DNA of 64,000 bases from Pseudomonas entomophila (GTDB lineage: Bacteria; Pseudomonadota; Gammaproteobacteria; Pseudomonadales; Pseudomonadaceae): NCBI RefSeq assembly GCF_029478665.1, contig NZ_JARPQB010000006.1:1-64000 (forward strand), given 5' to 3'. Shown in pieces: positions 55,450 to 64,000 of the stretch. The translations under genes were made by a program, and so were the position numbers. The notes beneath the pieces were generated by a model. The model worked only from the letters and a program-made list of their open reading frames with translations, was not told the DNA's origin and did not search any database. The stretch's first letter is position 1, and each line of letters starts with the position of its first letter.

Positions 55450-58400
55450 TTACTGGAACATGAACAGCGTTTCGTTGCTGAACTGCGCCTCGAACTGGTT
55501 GGCCGGCATCGGCCGGCCGAACAGGTAGCCCTGCACCTCGTCGCAACCGTGCTCGCGCAGGAACTCCAGTTGTTCATGGGTTTCCACGCCCTCGGCGATC
55601 ACCGCCAGGTTCAGGCTGTGGGCCATGGCGATGATCGCCCGGGCGATCTGTGCGTCCTGCTCGCCCTCGGGCAGGCCGTCGACGAAGGTGCGATCGATCT
55701 TCAGCACGTCGATGGGGAACTGCTTGAGGTAGTTGAGCGATGAATAGCCGGTACCAAAGTCGTCGACCGCAATGCTCAGGCCAAGGTTCTTCAGGCTGTC
55801 GAGGATCTGCATGGCTTCGTTGACTTCGCGCATCAGGATGCTCTCGGTCAGCTCAAGCTCCAGGCAGGCCGGGGGCAGGCCGGTCTCTTCCAGGATGGTG
55901 GCGATCCGTGTACCCAGTTGGCCGTCGGAGAACTGCCGCGCCGAGATGTTCACCGACACCTTCGGTACCCGCACCTTCTCCTTGTGCCAGGCCTTGAGCT
56001 GACGGCAGGCCTCGCGCAGCACCCAGTCGCCGACATCCACCACCAGGCCCAGTTCCTCGATCACCGGGATGAAATCGCCAGGCGGTACCAGGCCACGGGT
56101 CGGGTGACGCCAGCGCAGCAGGGCTTCGGCGCCGGTCAGGCGCTTGCCGTCACCGCTGAACTGCGGCTGGTAGTAGAGGATGAACTCGTTCTGCTCCAGG
56201 GCATGGCGCAGGTCGCTCTCCAGCTCCAGGCGCTCCAGGGCGCTGGCGTTCATGTCGGCCTGGTAGAACTGGAAGTTGTTCTTGCCGCGCTCCTTGGCGT
56301 GGTACATGGCGGTGTCGGCGTTCTTCATCAGTTGGCTCAGCTCGCTGCCGTCCTGTGGGCTGAGGGCGATGCCGATACTGGCGGTGACGAAGAACTCGCG
56401 GTTCTCCAGCACGAAGGGGGTCACCAGACTGTCGAGGATGTGCTCGGCTACATGGATGGCACGGTTGAGCGCCAGTTCGCGGGTGGCCTTCGGTTGCAGC
56501 AGCAGGGTGAATTCGTCGCCCCCCATGCGCGCCACGGTGTCGTCGTTGTCGACACAGGCCAGCAGGCGCTCGGCCATGTCCTTGAGCATGCGATCGCCCG
56601 CGGCGTGGCCAAGGGAATCGTTGATCGGCTTGAAGCGATCGAGGTCGAGGAACATCAGCACCACCCAGGCCTTCTGCCGCTCGGCCTGCTGCAGGGCGGT
56701 GTACAGGCGGTCCTGGAACAGCGTGCGGTTGGGCAGGTGGGTCAGGGCGTCGTAGTAGGCCAGGCGGTGGATACGTTGTTCGCTGGCCTTGCGTTCGCTG
56801 ATGTCGGTGAAGAAGCACACGTAGCTGGCCAGGTCGCCTTCGTCGTCGAGCACCGCGGTGATGCCCACCCACGCCGGGTAGTGCTCGCCGTTACGGCGCT
56901 TGAGGAACACCTCGCCCTCCCAGCTGCCGCGCTGGTTGAGCTGTTTGAGCACGTAGCCCAGGTGCGCGTCCTGCTGGTGCTCGACGGTGAGCATGCCGGG
57001 CAGTTGGTCGAGCACTTCGGCGACGGCGTAGCCGCTGACCCGGCTGAACGCTTCGTTGGCCTGGACGATGTAGCCGGCCGGGTCGGTGATCAGGATGGCC
57101 GAGGTGGAGTGTTCGAACACCGTGGCCGCCATGCGCAGGTCTTTCTCGGCCCGGCGTTGCTGGCTGATGTCACGACCCACGCCCAGCACGCCCTCGAAAC
57201 GCTCGTGTTCGTCCCACACCAGCACCAGGCGCAGTTCGATGGGAATCTTGCGGCCATCGGCGCGCAGACAGTCGAACAGGAACAGCTGCGTGGGCAGGGT
57301 GGTGCGCAACTGGGCCAGTTGTTCGGCGTTACCCTGTGCCTTGCTGACCCGTTCGATCAGGTCATAGGCGCCGGTGAGCTGGGCGGGGTTGGCGATGATC
57401 GACTGCCAGCCATTGGCGAAGATCCATTCGGCCTGGTAGCCCAGCACCGCCAGCACTGACGGGCTGACATAGTTGAGCCGCAGCTGGTTGTCGGTGGAGA
57501 AGATCACGTCGCTGATGCTCTCGGCGAGCATGCGGTAGCGCTGCTCGCTGTCACGCAGCGACTCGCTGGCCTCGATCTGTACCGTGACATCCTTGCCCAC
57601 GCCGATGATGCGGGTGACCAGGTCGTCGCTGTCGCGGGTCAGCACTTGCTCGCGGATGTCGTAGCAGCGCCAGCCGCCATCACGGTGACGGAAGCGCAAC
57701 TGGCAATGCAGCGACTGGCCGTAGCTGGTGTCCAGCTGTTGCTGGCGCAGGGCGCGGTAGTGCGCGGCGTCCTCGGGGTGCAGCAGTAATTCCCAGAAGC
57801 GTTCGCCCATCTGTGCCAGCTCGGCGCGGTCGTAGCCCAGGGTCTGGCCGAGGTGGCGGTTGCTGAAGATCATCCGCTGGCTCTGTACGTCCTGCACGTA
57901 AAGCTGGTCGGGCACGGTACGTACCACGTCCGACCAGAAACCCTCGCGCTCGAGCAGGGACAGCTCCACCTGCTTGCGGCTGGTGATGTCGCTGATGCTC
58001 AGGATCACCGCCTGGTAGTCGCGACGTTGCCGGGGCATGCGCACCATCAGCCACAGGTGCAGTTCGCCGCCCAGCGGAGCGGGGAGGCGTACCTCCAACT
58101 CAAGTTGCTCACGTGCCTCGATCAACGCGTCGATCAGTTGCATGCCGACACTGTCGCGACCGTCGCCACTGCCTTCGATCAGGCGCTGCCAGGCACCCTG
58201 GTGGCAGTCGACGTTGAGCAGCTGGCGGGCTACCTGGTTGATCTCGGTGATCTTCAGCTCCGCCAGCAGCGAACGCCGCAGGTTGGCGTCCAGGGCCAGG
58301 CTGTGGCGCAGGGCCGCGTGATTGCGCAGGTGGTAGCGGTCGAGCTGGCCGGGCAGGCTCGACAGGTCGAGCACGCACAGGGCTACGCCTGTGCCTTCGA

Positions 58401-59280
58401 AGATCTCCTGGTAGCGTCGACGGTCTTCCTGCAGGGCGCGCTGGCGGCGGCGCATGTTGATCAGGGCGAGCACCGGCAGCAGGGCGCAAAACAGCACCAG
58501 CACACACTTGCCGATCAGCGCCGGGAGCAGCTTGTCGCGGGCCAGGCCGGCGTCGAACAGGCCGCGCAGTTGCCAGGTACTGTTGTCGATGAAGGCCAGC
58601 ATCACGCTCTGCAACGGCTCGTTGCTGGCCGGTTGCGTGCCGTGGCGTTCGATGACCTCGCCGTTGCGACTGTTTTCCAGCAGCCACGAAGGGTGGCCCG
58701 AGGCGTCCAGATGCTGGGTCAGCTCCTTGTAATAGGCAGGGCTCAGCCGCAGCAGCCAGTAGCCGCGATCCTGCTCGGCGCTTTGGCGCAACAGCAGGTA
58801 GACCAGCTGGTTGTCGGGCGCGTTGCTGTAGAAATAGACGCGACCCTGGTTCAGTTGCAGGATCTCGTCAATCATCTGGCGGTCGGGGCTGCCCTCGAGG
58901 GTGTCGCTGCGCACCTGCCCGGAGCTGTCCAGCCAGGCCATATGACGCAGCGCGGGGAGGCGCGCGCGCAGCGTCGCGAAGAGGCTGGGCAGGGCGGCGG
59001 GCGCCGGAGGTTTGACGTAGGGCTGGACCAGGTTCAGCGCCTGCTGGGCCTTGAGTGCCATGTTCAGGCCCAGATGGTCGGCCAGCTCGGCGCTGGTCGC
59101 CAGGCTTTGCTGGCGCAGGTCGGCCTGGGTGTGACGGAACTGGGTGAACAATTGCCACAGCAGCAACCCCAGCAAAACCAGGGCCAGCAGGGCCAGCGCC
59201 CCCTTGAGCGAGCCACGCAGGTGTGTGCCGGCCGATGAGTGGGCAGGGCGCAGGGGTGATGAGTGCGTGAGATTGGTCAA
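55450..59280 (-). CDS. Membrane PAS-GGDEF-EAL c-di-GMP protein
   Basis: A 1276-residue protein. The N-terminal membrane helix (GALALLALVLLGLLLWQLF) is followed by a periplasmic sensor of about 210 residues, a second helix near 262-280, then several PAS/PAC modules up to about 850, a GGDEF domain with intact GGDEF (near 920), and an EAL domain with EALLRWRHP (near 1053) and DDFGTGYSSLNYLKQFP. Both catalytic signatures look intact, so it could make or break c-di-GMP; large fusions of this kind in Pseudomonas often act as phosphodiesterases. It starts with TTG after AGGAC. Confidence 0.9.
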   Translation of the reverse strand: MTNLTHSSPLRPAHSSAGTHLRGSLKGALALLALVLLGLLLWQLFTQFRHTQADLRQQSLATSAELADHLGLNMALKAQQALNLVQPYVKPPAPAALPSLFATLRARLPALRHMAWLDSSGQVRSDTLEGSPDRQMIDEILQLNQGRVYFYSNAPDNQLVYLLLRQSAEQDRGYWLLRLSPAYYKELTQHLDASGHPSWLLENSRNGEVIERHGTQPASNEPLQSVMLAFIDNSTWQLRGLFDAGLARDKLLPALIGKCVLVLFCALLPVLALINMRRRQRALQEDRRRYQEIFEGTGVALCVLDLSSLPGQLDRYHLRNHAALRHSLALDANLRRSLLAELKITEINQVARQLLNVDCHQGAWQRLIEGSGDGRDSVGMQLIDALIEAREQLELEVRLPAPLGGELHLWLMVRMPRQRRDYQAVILSISDITSRKQVELSLLEREGFWSDVVRTVPDQLYVQDVQSQRMIFSNRHLGQTLGYDRAELAQMGERFWELLLHPEDAAHYRALRQQQLDTSYGQSLHCQLRFRHRDGGWRCYDIREQVLTRDSDDLVTRIIGVGKDVTVQIEASESLRDSEQRYRMLAESISDVIFSTDNQLRLNYVSPSVLAVLGYQAEWIFANGWQSIIANPAQLTGAYDLIERVSKAQGNAEQLAQLRTTLPTQLFLFDCLRADGRKIPIELRLVLVWDEHERFEGVLGVGRDISQQRRAEKDLRMAATVFEHSTSAILITDPAGYIVQANEAFSRVSGYAVAEVLDQLPGMLTVEHQQDAHLGYVLKQLNQRGSWEGEVFLKRRNGEHYPAWVGITAVLDDEGDLASYVCFFTDISERKASEQRIHRLAYYDALTHLPNRTLFQDRLYTALQQAERQKAWVVLMFLDLDRFKPINDSLGHAAGDRMLKDMAERLLACVDNDDTVARMGGDEFTLLLQPKATRELALNRAIHVAEHILDSLVTPFVLENREFFVTASIGIALSPQDGSELSQLMKNADTAMYHAKERGKNNFQFYQADMNASALERLELESDLRHALEQNEFILYYQPQFSGDGKRLTGAEALLRWRHPTRGLVPPGDFIPVIEELGLVVDVGDWVLREACRQLKAWHKEKVRVPKVSVNISARQFSDGQLGTRIATILEETGLPPACLELELTESILMREVNEAMQILDSLKNLGLSIAVDDFGTGYSSLNYLKQFPIDVLKIDRTFVDGLPEGEQDAQIARAIIAMAHSLNLAVIAEGVETHEQLEFLREHGCDEVQGYLFGRPMPANQFEAQFSNETLFMFQ

Positions 59281-59531
59281 GCGTTGGGTCCTGCGATTTG
59301 GCTGGCGATGGCAGGGGGTGTTTCACGGTGCATGCATGGCGCGTGCCGCGTGCGTCGGGCGCACTATAAGCCGCACAAGTGAAGCCGCCTAGAATGCCTT
59401 CAAATATGGCAAAGTGCCAGTCCGTGTGTCTGCTGCCGGGTTGCAGCCGGTCATGCCGGTTCGGCAAGACCCTGCGACCTGTGCGAGAATGCCGCCCGCT
59501 TCAATAGTCAACGCATCGGAGAAGTACGGTT

Positions 59532-59918
59532 TTGGTTACCCACTATTCCACCAATGGCCTCGATTCCGCCTGTGGGCGTAGCAGTGAGACGCTGGTCAGC
59601 ACTGCCGTGGCCGAGGACGTGTCCTGCAAGACCTGCCAGCGTTCGCTGGCCAAGCCGGAGGCGGCCGCCTCGAAGAACAAGACGCCATCGCTGGCCGAAC
59701 TGCGCAAGACCGCCAAGGCGGCTGCGCAACCGGCTGCAGTCGCAGCCAAGCCGGCGACCAAGGTGACCAGCGCACCTGCCGCCAAGCCGGCCAAGACCGT
59801 TGAGCAGGCTGCCCGCAGCGGCGGCTTCAGCGTCAAGGCTGCCTGGGCCGCGCGCCTGGCTGAGCAATCGGACCGTTGCCGCCTGCCGCGTGGCAAGGTC
59901 AAACAGTCCCACGTCTGA
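59532..59918 (+). CDS. Small His/Cys protein with Ala/Lys/Pro-rich tail
   Basis: A 128-residue protein. H4, C14, C32 and C35 (THYSTNG..SACGRSS..VSCKTCQRSL) form a likely HCCC zinc site in the first 40 residues. The rest is Ala/Lys/Pro-rich (SKNKTPSLAELRKTAKAAAQPA onward), like histone-H1-type or nucleic-acid-binding tails, ending basic. TTG at 59532 follows GGAGAAG at good distance. It seems Pseudomonas-specific; function unknown. Confidence 0.7.
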   Translation: MVTHYSTNGLDSACGRSSETLVSTAVAEDVSCKTCQRSLAKPEAAASKNKTPSLAELRKTAKAAAQPAAVAAKPATKVTSAPAAKPAKTVEQAARSGGFSVKAAWAARLAEQSDRCRLPRGKVKQSHV

Positions 59919-59947
59919 GTTGGCCTCGGCGAGGACTTCGTCCTCGA

Positions 59948-60001
59948 TCGCGACACAAGGCCGCTCCCACAGTCGTGCATCGACCGTGTGGGAGCGGCCT
60001 G
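59948..60001. repeat. REP inverted pair (shorter form)
   Basis: CACAAGGCCGCTCCCACAG and TGTGGGAGCGGCCTG face each other 20 bases apart, in the gap before ettA. Confidence 0.75.
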
Positions 60002-60170
60002 CCGAGGCGTCGGAGCGGTCCCCCCATCCTGCCATCTGCCCATCTGTGCAACGCCGTCACTTGGCGTAGAATGGCCCACTTTGTTCAATGACACCCCGTA
60101 AACACATCCCCCTGGTCACCTGGCCGGGGCGAACGTCGATGTCTTTACCTATCTGATAGAGGGCTTGGTT

Positions 60171-61838
60171 TTGGCTCAATACGTCTACACCATGCATCGG
60201 CTGAGCAAGGTCGTGCCGCCGAAGCGGGAAATTCTCAAGAACATTTCCCTGTCGTTCTTCCCGGGCGCCAAGATCGGCGTGCTGGGCCTGAACGGCGCGG
60301 GTAAATCGACCCTGCTGCGGATCATGGCGGGCGTCGACAAGGAATTCGACGGCGAAGCCCGTCCGATGCCCGACATCAACGTCGGCTACCTGCCCCAGGA
60401 GCCGCAGCTGGACCCGAGCAAGACCGTGCGTGAAGTGGTCGAGGAAGCGGTCAGCGTGATCAAGGACGCCCAGGCTCGCCTGGACGAGGTCTACGCCGCC
60501 TACGCCGAACCCGACGCCGACTTCGACAAGCTGGCCGCCGAGCAGGCCAAGCTCGAAGCCATCCTGCAGGCCGCCGACGGCCACAACCTGGAGCGCCAGC
60601 TGGACGTCGCCGCCGACGCCCTGCGCCTGCCGGCCTGGGAAGCGAAGATCGAGCACCTGTCCGGTGGCGAGAAACGCCGCGTGGCCCTGTGCCGCCTGCT
60701 GCTGTCGGCCCCCGACATGCTGCTGCTGGACGAACCGACCAACCACCTGGACGCCGACTCGGTGGCCTGGCTGGAGCGCTTCCTGCACGACTTCCCCGGC
60801 ACCGTGGTGGCGATCACCCACGACCGTTACTTCCTCGACAACGTCGCTGGCTGGATCCTCGAACTGGACCGCGGCGCGGGCATCCCGTACGAAGGCAACT
60901 ACTCGGGCTGGCTGGAAGCCAAGTCGGAGCGTCTGGCGCAGGAGTCCAAGCAGCAGAGCGCCCACGAGAAAGCCATGAAAGAGGAATTGGAGTGGGTGCG
61001 CAAAGGCGCCAAGGCCCGCCAGTCCAAGTCCAAGGCACGTCTGCAGCGCTTCGAAGAGATGCAGTCGCAGGAGTTCCAGAAGCGCAGCGAAACCAACGAG
61101 ATCTACATCCCGGCCGGTCCACGCCTGGGCGACAAGGTCATCGAGTTCAAGAACGTCTCCAAAGGCTACGGCGATCGCGTGCTGATCGACAACCTGTCGT
61201 TCGCCATGCCCAAAGGCGCGATCGTCGGCGTGATCGGTGGTAACGGTGCCGGTAAATCGACCCTGTTCCGCATGCTCATGGGCAAGGAGCAGCCGGATTC
61301 GGGCAGCATCGAGATCGGCGAGACCGTGCAACTGGCCTGCGTCGACCAGAGCCGCGAAGACCTGGACGGCAGCAAGACCGTGTTCCAGCAGATCTCCGAC
61401 GGTTCCGACCAGATCCGCATCGGCAACTACGAGATCCCGTCGCGCACCTACGTGGGCCGCTTCAACTTCAAGGGTGGTGACCAGCAGAAGTTCGTCAAGG
61501 ACCTCTCCGGCGGTGAGCGTGGCCGCCTGCACCTGGCCCTGACGCTGAAAGAGGGCGGCAACGTCCTGCTGCTCGACGAACCGTCCAACGACCTCGACGT
61601 CGAAACCCTGCGTTCGCTGGAGGAAGCCCTGCTGGACTTCCCGGGCGCCGCCATCGTGATCTCCCACGACCGTTGGTTCCTGGACCGCGTGGCGACCCAC
61701 ATCCTGGCGTACGAAGACGATTCGAACGTGGTGTTCTTCGAAGGCAACTACACCGAGTACGAAGCCGATCGCAAGAAGCGCCTGGGCGACGCCGCTGCCC
61801 AGCCGCACCGTGTGCGTCACAAGAAGCTGGCTCAGTAA
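60171..61838 (+). CDS. ettA: Energy-dependent translational throttle ABC-F protein EttA
   Basis: A 555-residue protein with two ABC modules: Walker [12 protein letters not shown] and [11 protein letters not shown], signatures [11 protein letters not shown] and [11 protein letters not shown], and the arm and linker typical of EttA ([20 protein letters not shown]). No membrane domain. It binds the ribosomal E site and gates elongation according to ATP/ADP. TTG at 60171 sits 7 bases after AGAGGG and gives the family start ([18 protein letters not shown]). Confidence 0.96.
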   Translation: MAQYVYTMHRLSKVVPPKREILKNISLSFFPGAKIGVLGLNGAGKSTLLRIMAGVDKEFDGEARPMPDINVGYLPQEPQLDPSKTVREVVEEAVSVIKDAQARLDEVYAAYAEPDADFDKLAAEQAKLEAILQAADGHNLERQLDVAADALRLPAWEAKIEHLSGGEKRRVALCRLLLSAPDMLLLDEPTNHLDADSVAWLERFLHDFPGTVVAITHDRYFLDNVAGWILELDRGAGIPYEGNYSGWLEAKSERLAQESKQQSAHEKAMKEELEWVRKGAKARQSKSKARLQRFEEMQSQEFQKRSETNEIYIPAGPRLGDKVIEFKNVSKGYGDRVLIDNLSFAMPKGAIVGVIGGNGAGKSTLFRMLMGKEQPDSGSIEIGETVQLACVDQSREDLDGSKTVFQQISDGSDQIRIGNYEIPSRTYVGRFNFKGGDQQKFVKDLSGGERGRLHLALTLKEGGNVLLLDEPSNDLDVETLRSLEEALLDFPGAAIVISHDRWFLDRVATHILAYEDDSNVVFFEGNYTEYEADRKKRLGDAAAQPHRVRHKKLAQ

Positions 61839-61854
61839 GCCGGTTTTCGTTGCA

Positions 61855-61886
61855 CAAAAATGGGGCCCTTCGGGGCCCCATTTTTG
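61855..61886 (+). terminator. Terminator after ettA
   Basis: CAAAAATGGGGCCC-TTCG-GGGCCCCATTTTTG: perfect stem with UUCG loop and T run. Confidence 0.93.
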
Positions 61887-61903
61887 TGCCTGGCTTTCGG
61901 CCT

Positions 61904-61966
61904 GTTCGCCGGCAAGCCGGCCCCTACAGGTGCCGTTTCCTGTAGGAGCGGATTTATCCGCGAAGC
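61904..61966. repeat. REP inverted pair
   Basis: TTCGCCGGCAAGCCGGCCCC and CCTGTAGGAGCGGATTTATC face each other between ettA and gdhA. The two halves are of two REP sequence types. Confidence 0.8.
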
Positions 61967-62106
61967 AGGCGACACGACTCTTTACTTGTATACAGTTATA
62001 GAAAATGCACCAAATAATTTCATAAAAACGACATTTCGCCCTGTTCCAGTGCGATTGGTTCTTGGTACATTCCCGAAAAAACCAAAAAACAATCCCTCTT
62101 GGTGAG

Positions 62107-63456
62107 ATGTCTACCATGATCGAATCCGTCGACCATTTCCTGGCACGTCTGCAACAGCGCGACCCGGCCCAGCCCGAATTCCACCAGGCCGTGGAGGAGG
62201 TGCTGCGCAGCCTGTGGCCCTTCCTCGAACAGAATCCCCACTACCTCGAAGCCGGTATCCTCGAACGCATGGTCGAACCCGAGCGCGCAGTGCTGTTCCG
62301 CGTATCGTGGGTCGATGACCAGGGCAAGGTCCAGGTCAACCGCGGCTACCGCATCCAGATGAGCAGCGCCATCGGCCCGTACAAGGGCGGCCTGCGCTTC
62401 CACCCGTCGGTGAACCTGGGCGTGCTCAAGTTCCTGGCCTTCGAGCAGGTGTTCAAGAACTCGTTGACGTCGCTGCCCATGGGCGGGGGCAAGGGTGGTT
62501 CGGACTTCGATCCGAAGGGCAAGAGCGACGCCGAGGTCATGCGCTTCTGCCAGGCGTTCATGAGCGAGCTGTACCGCCACATCGGTGCCGACCTGGACGT
62601 ACCAGCCGGCGACATCGGTGTCGGCGCCCGCGAGATTGGTTTCCTGTTCGGCCAGTACAAGCGCCTGGCCAACCAGTTCACCTCGGTGCTGACCGGCAAG
62701 GGCATGACCTACGGCGGCAGCCTGATCCGCCCGGAAGCCACCGGCTACGGTTGCGTGTACTTCGCCGAAGAGATGCTCAAGCGCCAGGACCAGCGCATCG
62801 ATGGTCGCCGCGTGGCGATCTCGGGTTCGGGCAACGTCGCTCAATATGCGGCGCGCAAGGTGATAGACCTGGGCGGCAAGGTGATCTCGCTGTCCGACTC
62901 CGAAGGCACGCTGTTCTGTGAAGCCGGGCTGAGCGATGAGCAGTGGGATGCGCTGATGGAGCTGAAAAACGTCAAGCGTGGCCGTATCAGCGAGTTGGCC
63001 GGGCGCTTCGGCCTCGAGTTCCGCAAGGGCCAGACGCCTTGGAGCCTGGCGTGCGATATCGCGCTGCCATGCGCCACTCAGAACGAGCTGAACGCCGACG
63101 ACGCCCGCACCCTGTTGCGCAATGGCTGCATCTGCGTGGCCGAGGGCGCCAACATGCCGACTACCCTCGACGCTGTGGATATCTTCATCGAGGCCGGCAT
63201 TCTCTATGCCCCGGGCAAGGCTTCCAATGCCGGTGGCGTGGCGGTGTCGGGCCTGGAGATGTCGCAGAACGCCATGCGCCTGCTGTGGACCGCCGGTGAA
63301 GTGGACAGCAAGCTGCACCACATCATGCAGTCGATCCACCATGCCTGCGTGCATTACGGCGAAGAGGCCGATGGCCAAATCAACTATGTGAAAGGCGCCA
63401 ACATCGCAGGCTTCGTGAAAGTCGCCGATGCCATGCTGGCGCAGGGCGTGGTCTGA
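62107..63456 (+). CDS. gdhA: NADP-specific glutamate dehydrogenase
   Basis: A 449-residue protein. Glutamate-site motif PMGGGKGGSDFDPKGKSD (catalytic Lys) near residue 125, VPAGDIGVGAREIGFLFGQYK, and the Rossmann GSGNVAQYAARKV near residue 240. It assimilates ammonia into glutamate. The ATG at 62107 (MSTMIESVDHF) is chosen; an AT-rich promoter region lies upstream, after the REP pair. Confidence 0.97.
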   Translation: MSTMIESVDHFLARLQQRDPAQPEFHQAVEEVLRSLWPFLEQNPHYLEAGILERMVEPERAVLFRVSWVDDQGKVQVNRGYRIQMSSAIGPYKGGLRFHPSVNLGVLKFLAFEQVFKNSLTSLPMGGGKGGSDFDPKGKSDAEVMRFCQAFMSELYRHIGADLDVPAGDIGVGAREIGFLFGQYKRLANQFTSVLTGKGMTYGGSLIRPEATGYGCVYFAEEMLKRQDQRIDGRRVAISGSGNVAQYAARKVIDLGGKVISLSDSEGTLFCEAGLSDEQWDALMELKNVKRGRISELAGRFGLEFRKGQTPWSLACDIALPCATQNELNADDARTLLRNGCICVAEGANMPTTLDAVDIFIEAGILYAPGKASNAGGVAVSGLEMSQNAMRLLWTAGEVDSKLHHIMQSIHHACVHYGEEADGQINYVKGANIAGFVKVADAMLAQGVV

Positions 63457-63466
63457 TTTGCAGCCC

Positions 63467-63534
63467 GTTCGCCGGCAAGCCGGCTCCTACAGAATTGGCG
63501 CTGACCCTGTAGGAGCCGGCTTTGCCGGCGAATG
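63467..63534. repeat. REP inverted pair between gdhA and GreA/B-like gene
   Basis: TTCGCCGGCAAGCCGGCTCC and GGAGCCGGCTTTGCCGGCGA face each other across about 14 bases. It lies between converging genes. Confidence 0.85.
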
Positions 63535-63539
63535 GGCGT

Positions 63540-64000
63540 TCATGCCTCAGGCTCGATCAAGACGATCTCGATCCGCTGATCCCCCACAGGCCGTCGCCAC
63601 AGCACTTCATCTCCTGGCCCACCCCCCAGCAATGCACGTCCCAACGGTGAGCCCCAATTGATCAGCCCATGCAGGGCATCGGCCTGGTCTTCACCGACCA
63701 GATGCACCTGGTGCTCCCGGCCATCCTCATCGACAAAGCGCACCCGGCTGCCAATCTGTACCTTCTGCGTGGACGTGGCGGCAGGCACCTGCTGTGCGCT
63801 CTGCACGCGGGACGTGAAGTAACGCAGGTCGCGCTCGGTGTCGGCCAGACGCTGCTTATCGGCGCGATCGCCTTCGGCCAGCAGTTCGCCGTGCAGCGCC
63901 CTCAGCGCGGCCACGCGCTGCTGCAACTGGGCCAGGCCGCTGGCGGTCACATAGTTGGGTTGGTCGCTGACGCGCCGCTCCACCGGCTGGCTGGCCTGGG
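63540..64000 (-). CDS. GreA/GreB-family protein, 5' end outside window
   Basis: The frame stays open to the right edge. The visible 153 residues contain PVERRVSDQPNYVTASGLAQLQQRV, a predicted N-terminal helical region, and a C-terminal FKBP-like Gre domain (KVQIGSRVRFVDEDGREHQVHLVGEDQADALHGLINWGSPLGRALLG). The coiled coil lacks the acidic tip residues of GreA, so it may bind polymerase without cleaving RNA, as other Gre-like proteins (Rnk type) do. A GTG at 63983 is an internal codon if the usual N-terminus lies beyond the window. Confidence 0.8.
   Translation of the reverse strand, partial: QASQPVERRVSDQPNYVTASGLAQLQQRVAALRALHGELLAEGDRADKQRLADTERDLRYFTSRVQSAQQVPAATSTQKVQIGSRVRFVDEDGREHQVHLVGEDQADALHGLINWGSPLGRALLGGGPGDEVLWRRPVGDQRIEIVLIEPEA

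Overview
The window is a piece of a Pseudomonas chromosome, most likely the P. putida group. The evidence is the gene order lldPD-dld / lldR / smpB-ratA-rnfH / omlA-fur / recN / grpE-dnaK-dnaJ-dapB-carAB-greA / yhbY-rlmE / ftsH-folP-glmM-tpiA-secG / tRNA / rimP-nusA-infB-rbfA-truB-rpsO-pnp, the high-GC codon use, and about a dozen P. putida-type REP palindromes (core GTAGGAGCGGNTT..CCGCGA). No rRNA operon, transposase, integrase or CRISPR array was seen.

Left end (1-5.4 kb): the tail of a membrane protein gene, then a defence island between a degenerate copy of the tmRNA 3' end (about 221-250) and the real tmRNA gene ssrA (4967-5356, minus). It carries a BsuBI/PstI-type restriction-modification pair, a small phage-like protein and an Mrr-type restriction endonuclease. 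From 5.4 to 6.9 kb lie a small exported protein, two overlapping short DUF-type genes behind a long, highly structured leader with interleaved inverted repeats, and REP elements.

Central core (6.9-44.6 kb): lactate utilisation (dld, lldD, lldP, divergent lldR with a palindromic operator), trans-translation (smpB), a decayed rnfH, omlA/fur, recN with a LexA box, the heat-shock genes behind a sigma-32 promoter, lysine and carbamoyl-phosphate synthesis (carA has an attenuator-like leader), ribosome and rRNA factors, FtsH, folate and cell-wall precursors, triose-phosphate isomerase, SecG, tRNA-Leu(GAG), initiator tRNA, and the nusA-infB-pnp translation/RNA-decay cluster.

Right part (44.7-64 kb): a BON-domain periplasmic protein with a sigma-54-like promoter, an NCS2 purine permease, a PilZ protein, and the cstA-yjiX-yjiA set. 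Then comes a clearly AT-richer two-gene cassette (51.26-53.64 kb): an alpha-oxoamine-synthase-like PLP enzyme translationally coupled to an MFS exporter. The cassette abuts a frameshifted, truncated XRE-regulator remnant and is the best candidate for an undescribed small-molecule system. The window closes with glyA, a large PAS-GGDEF-EAL protein, a small Cys/His protein with an Ala/Lys/Pro tail, ettA, gdhA, and a GreA/GreB-like gene that runs off the right edge.
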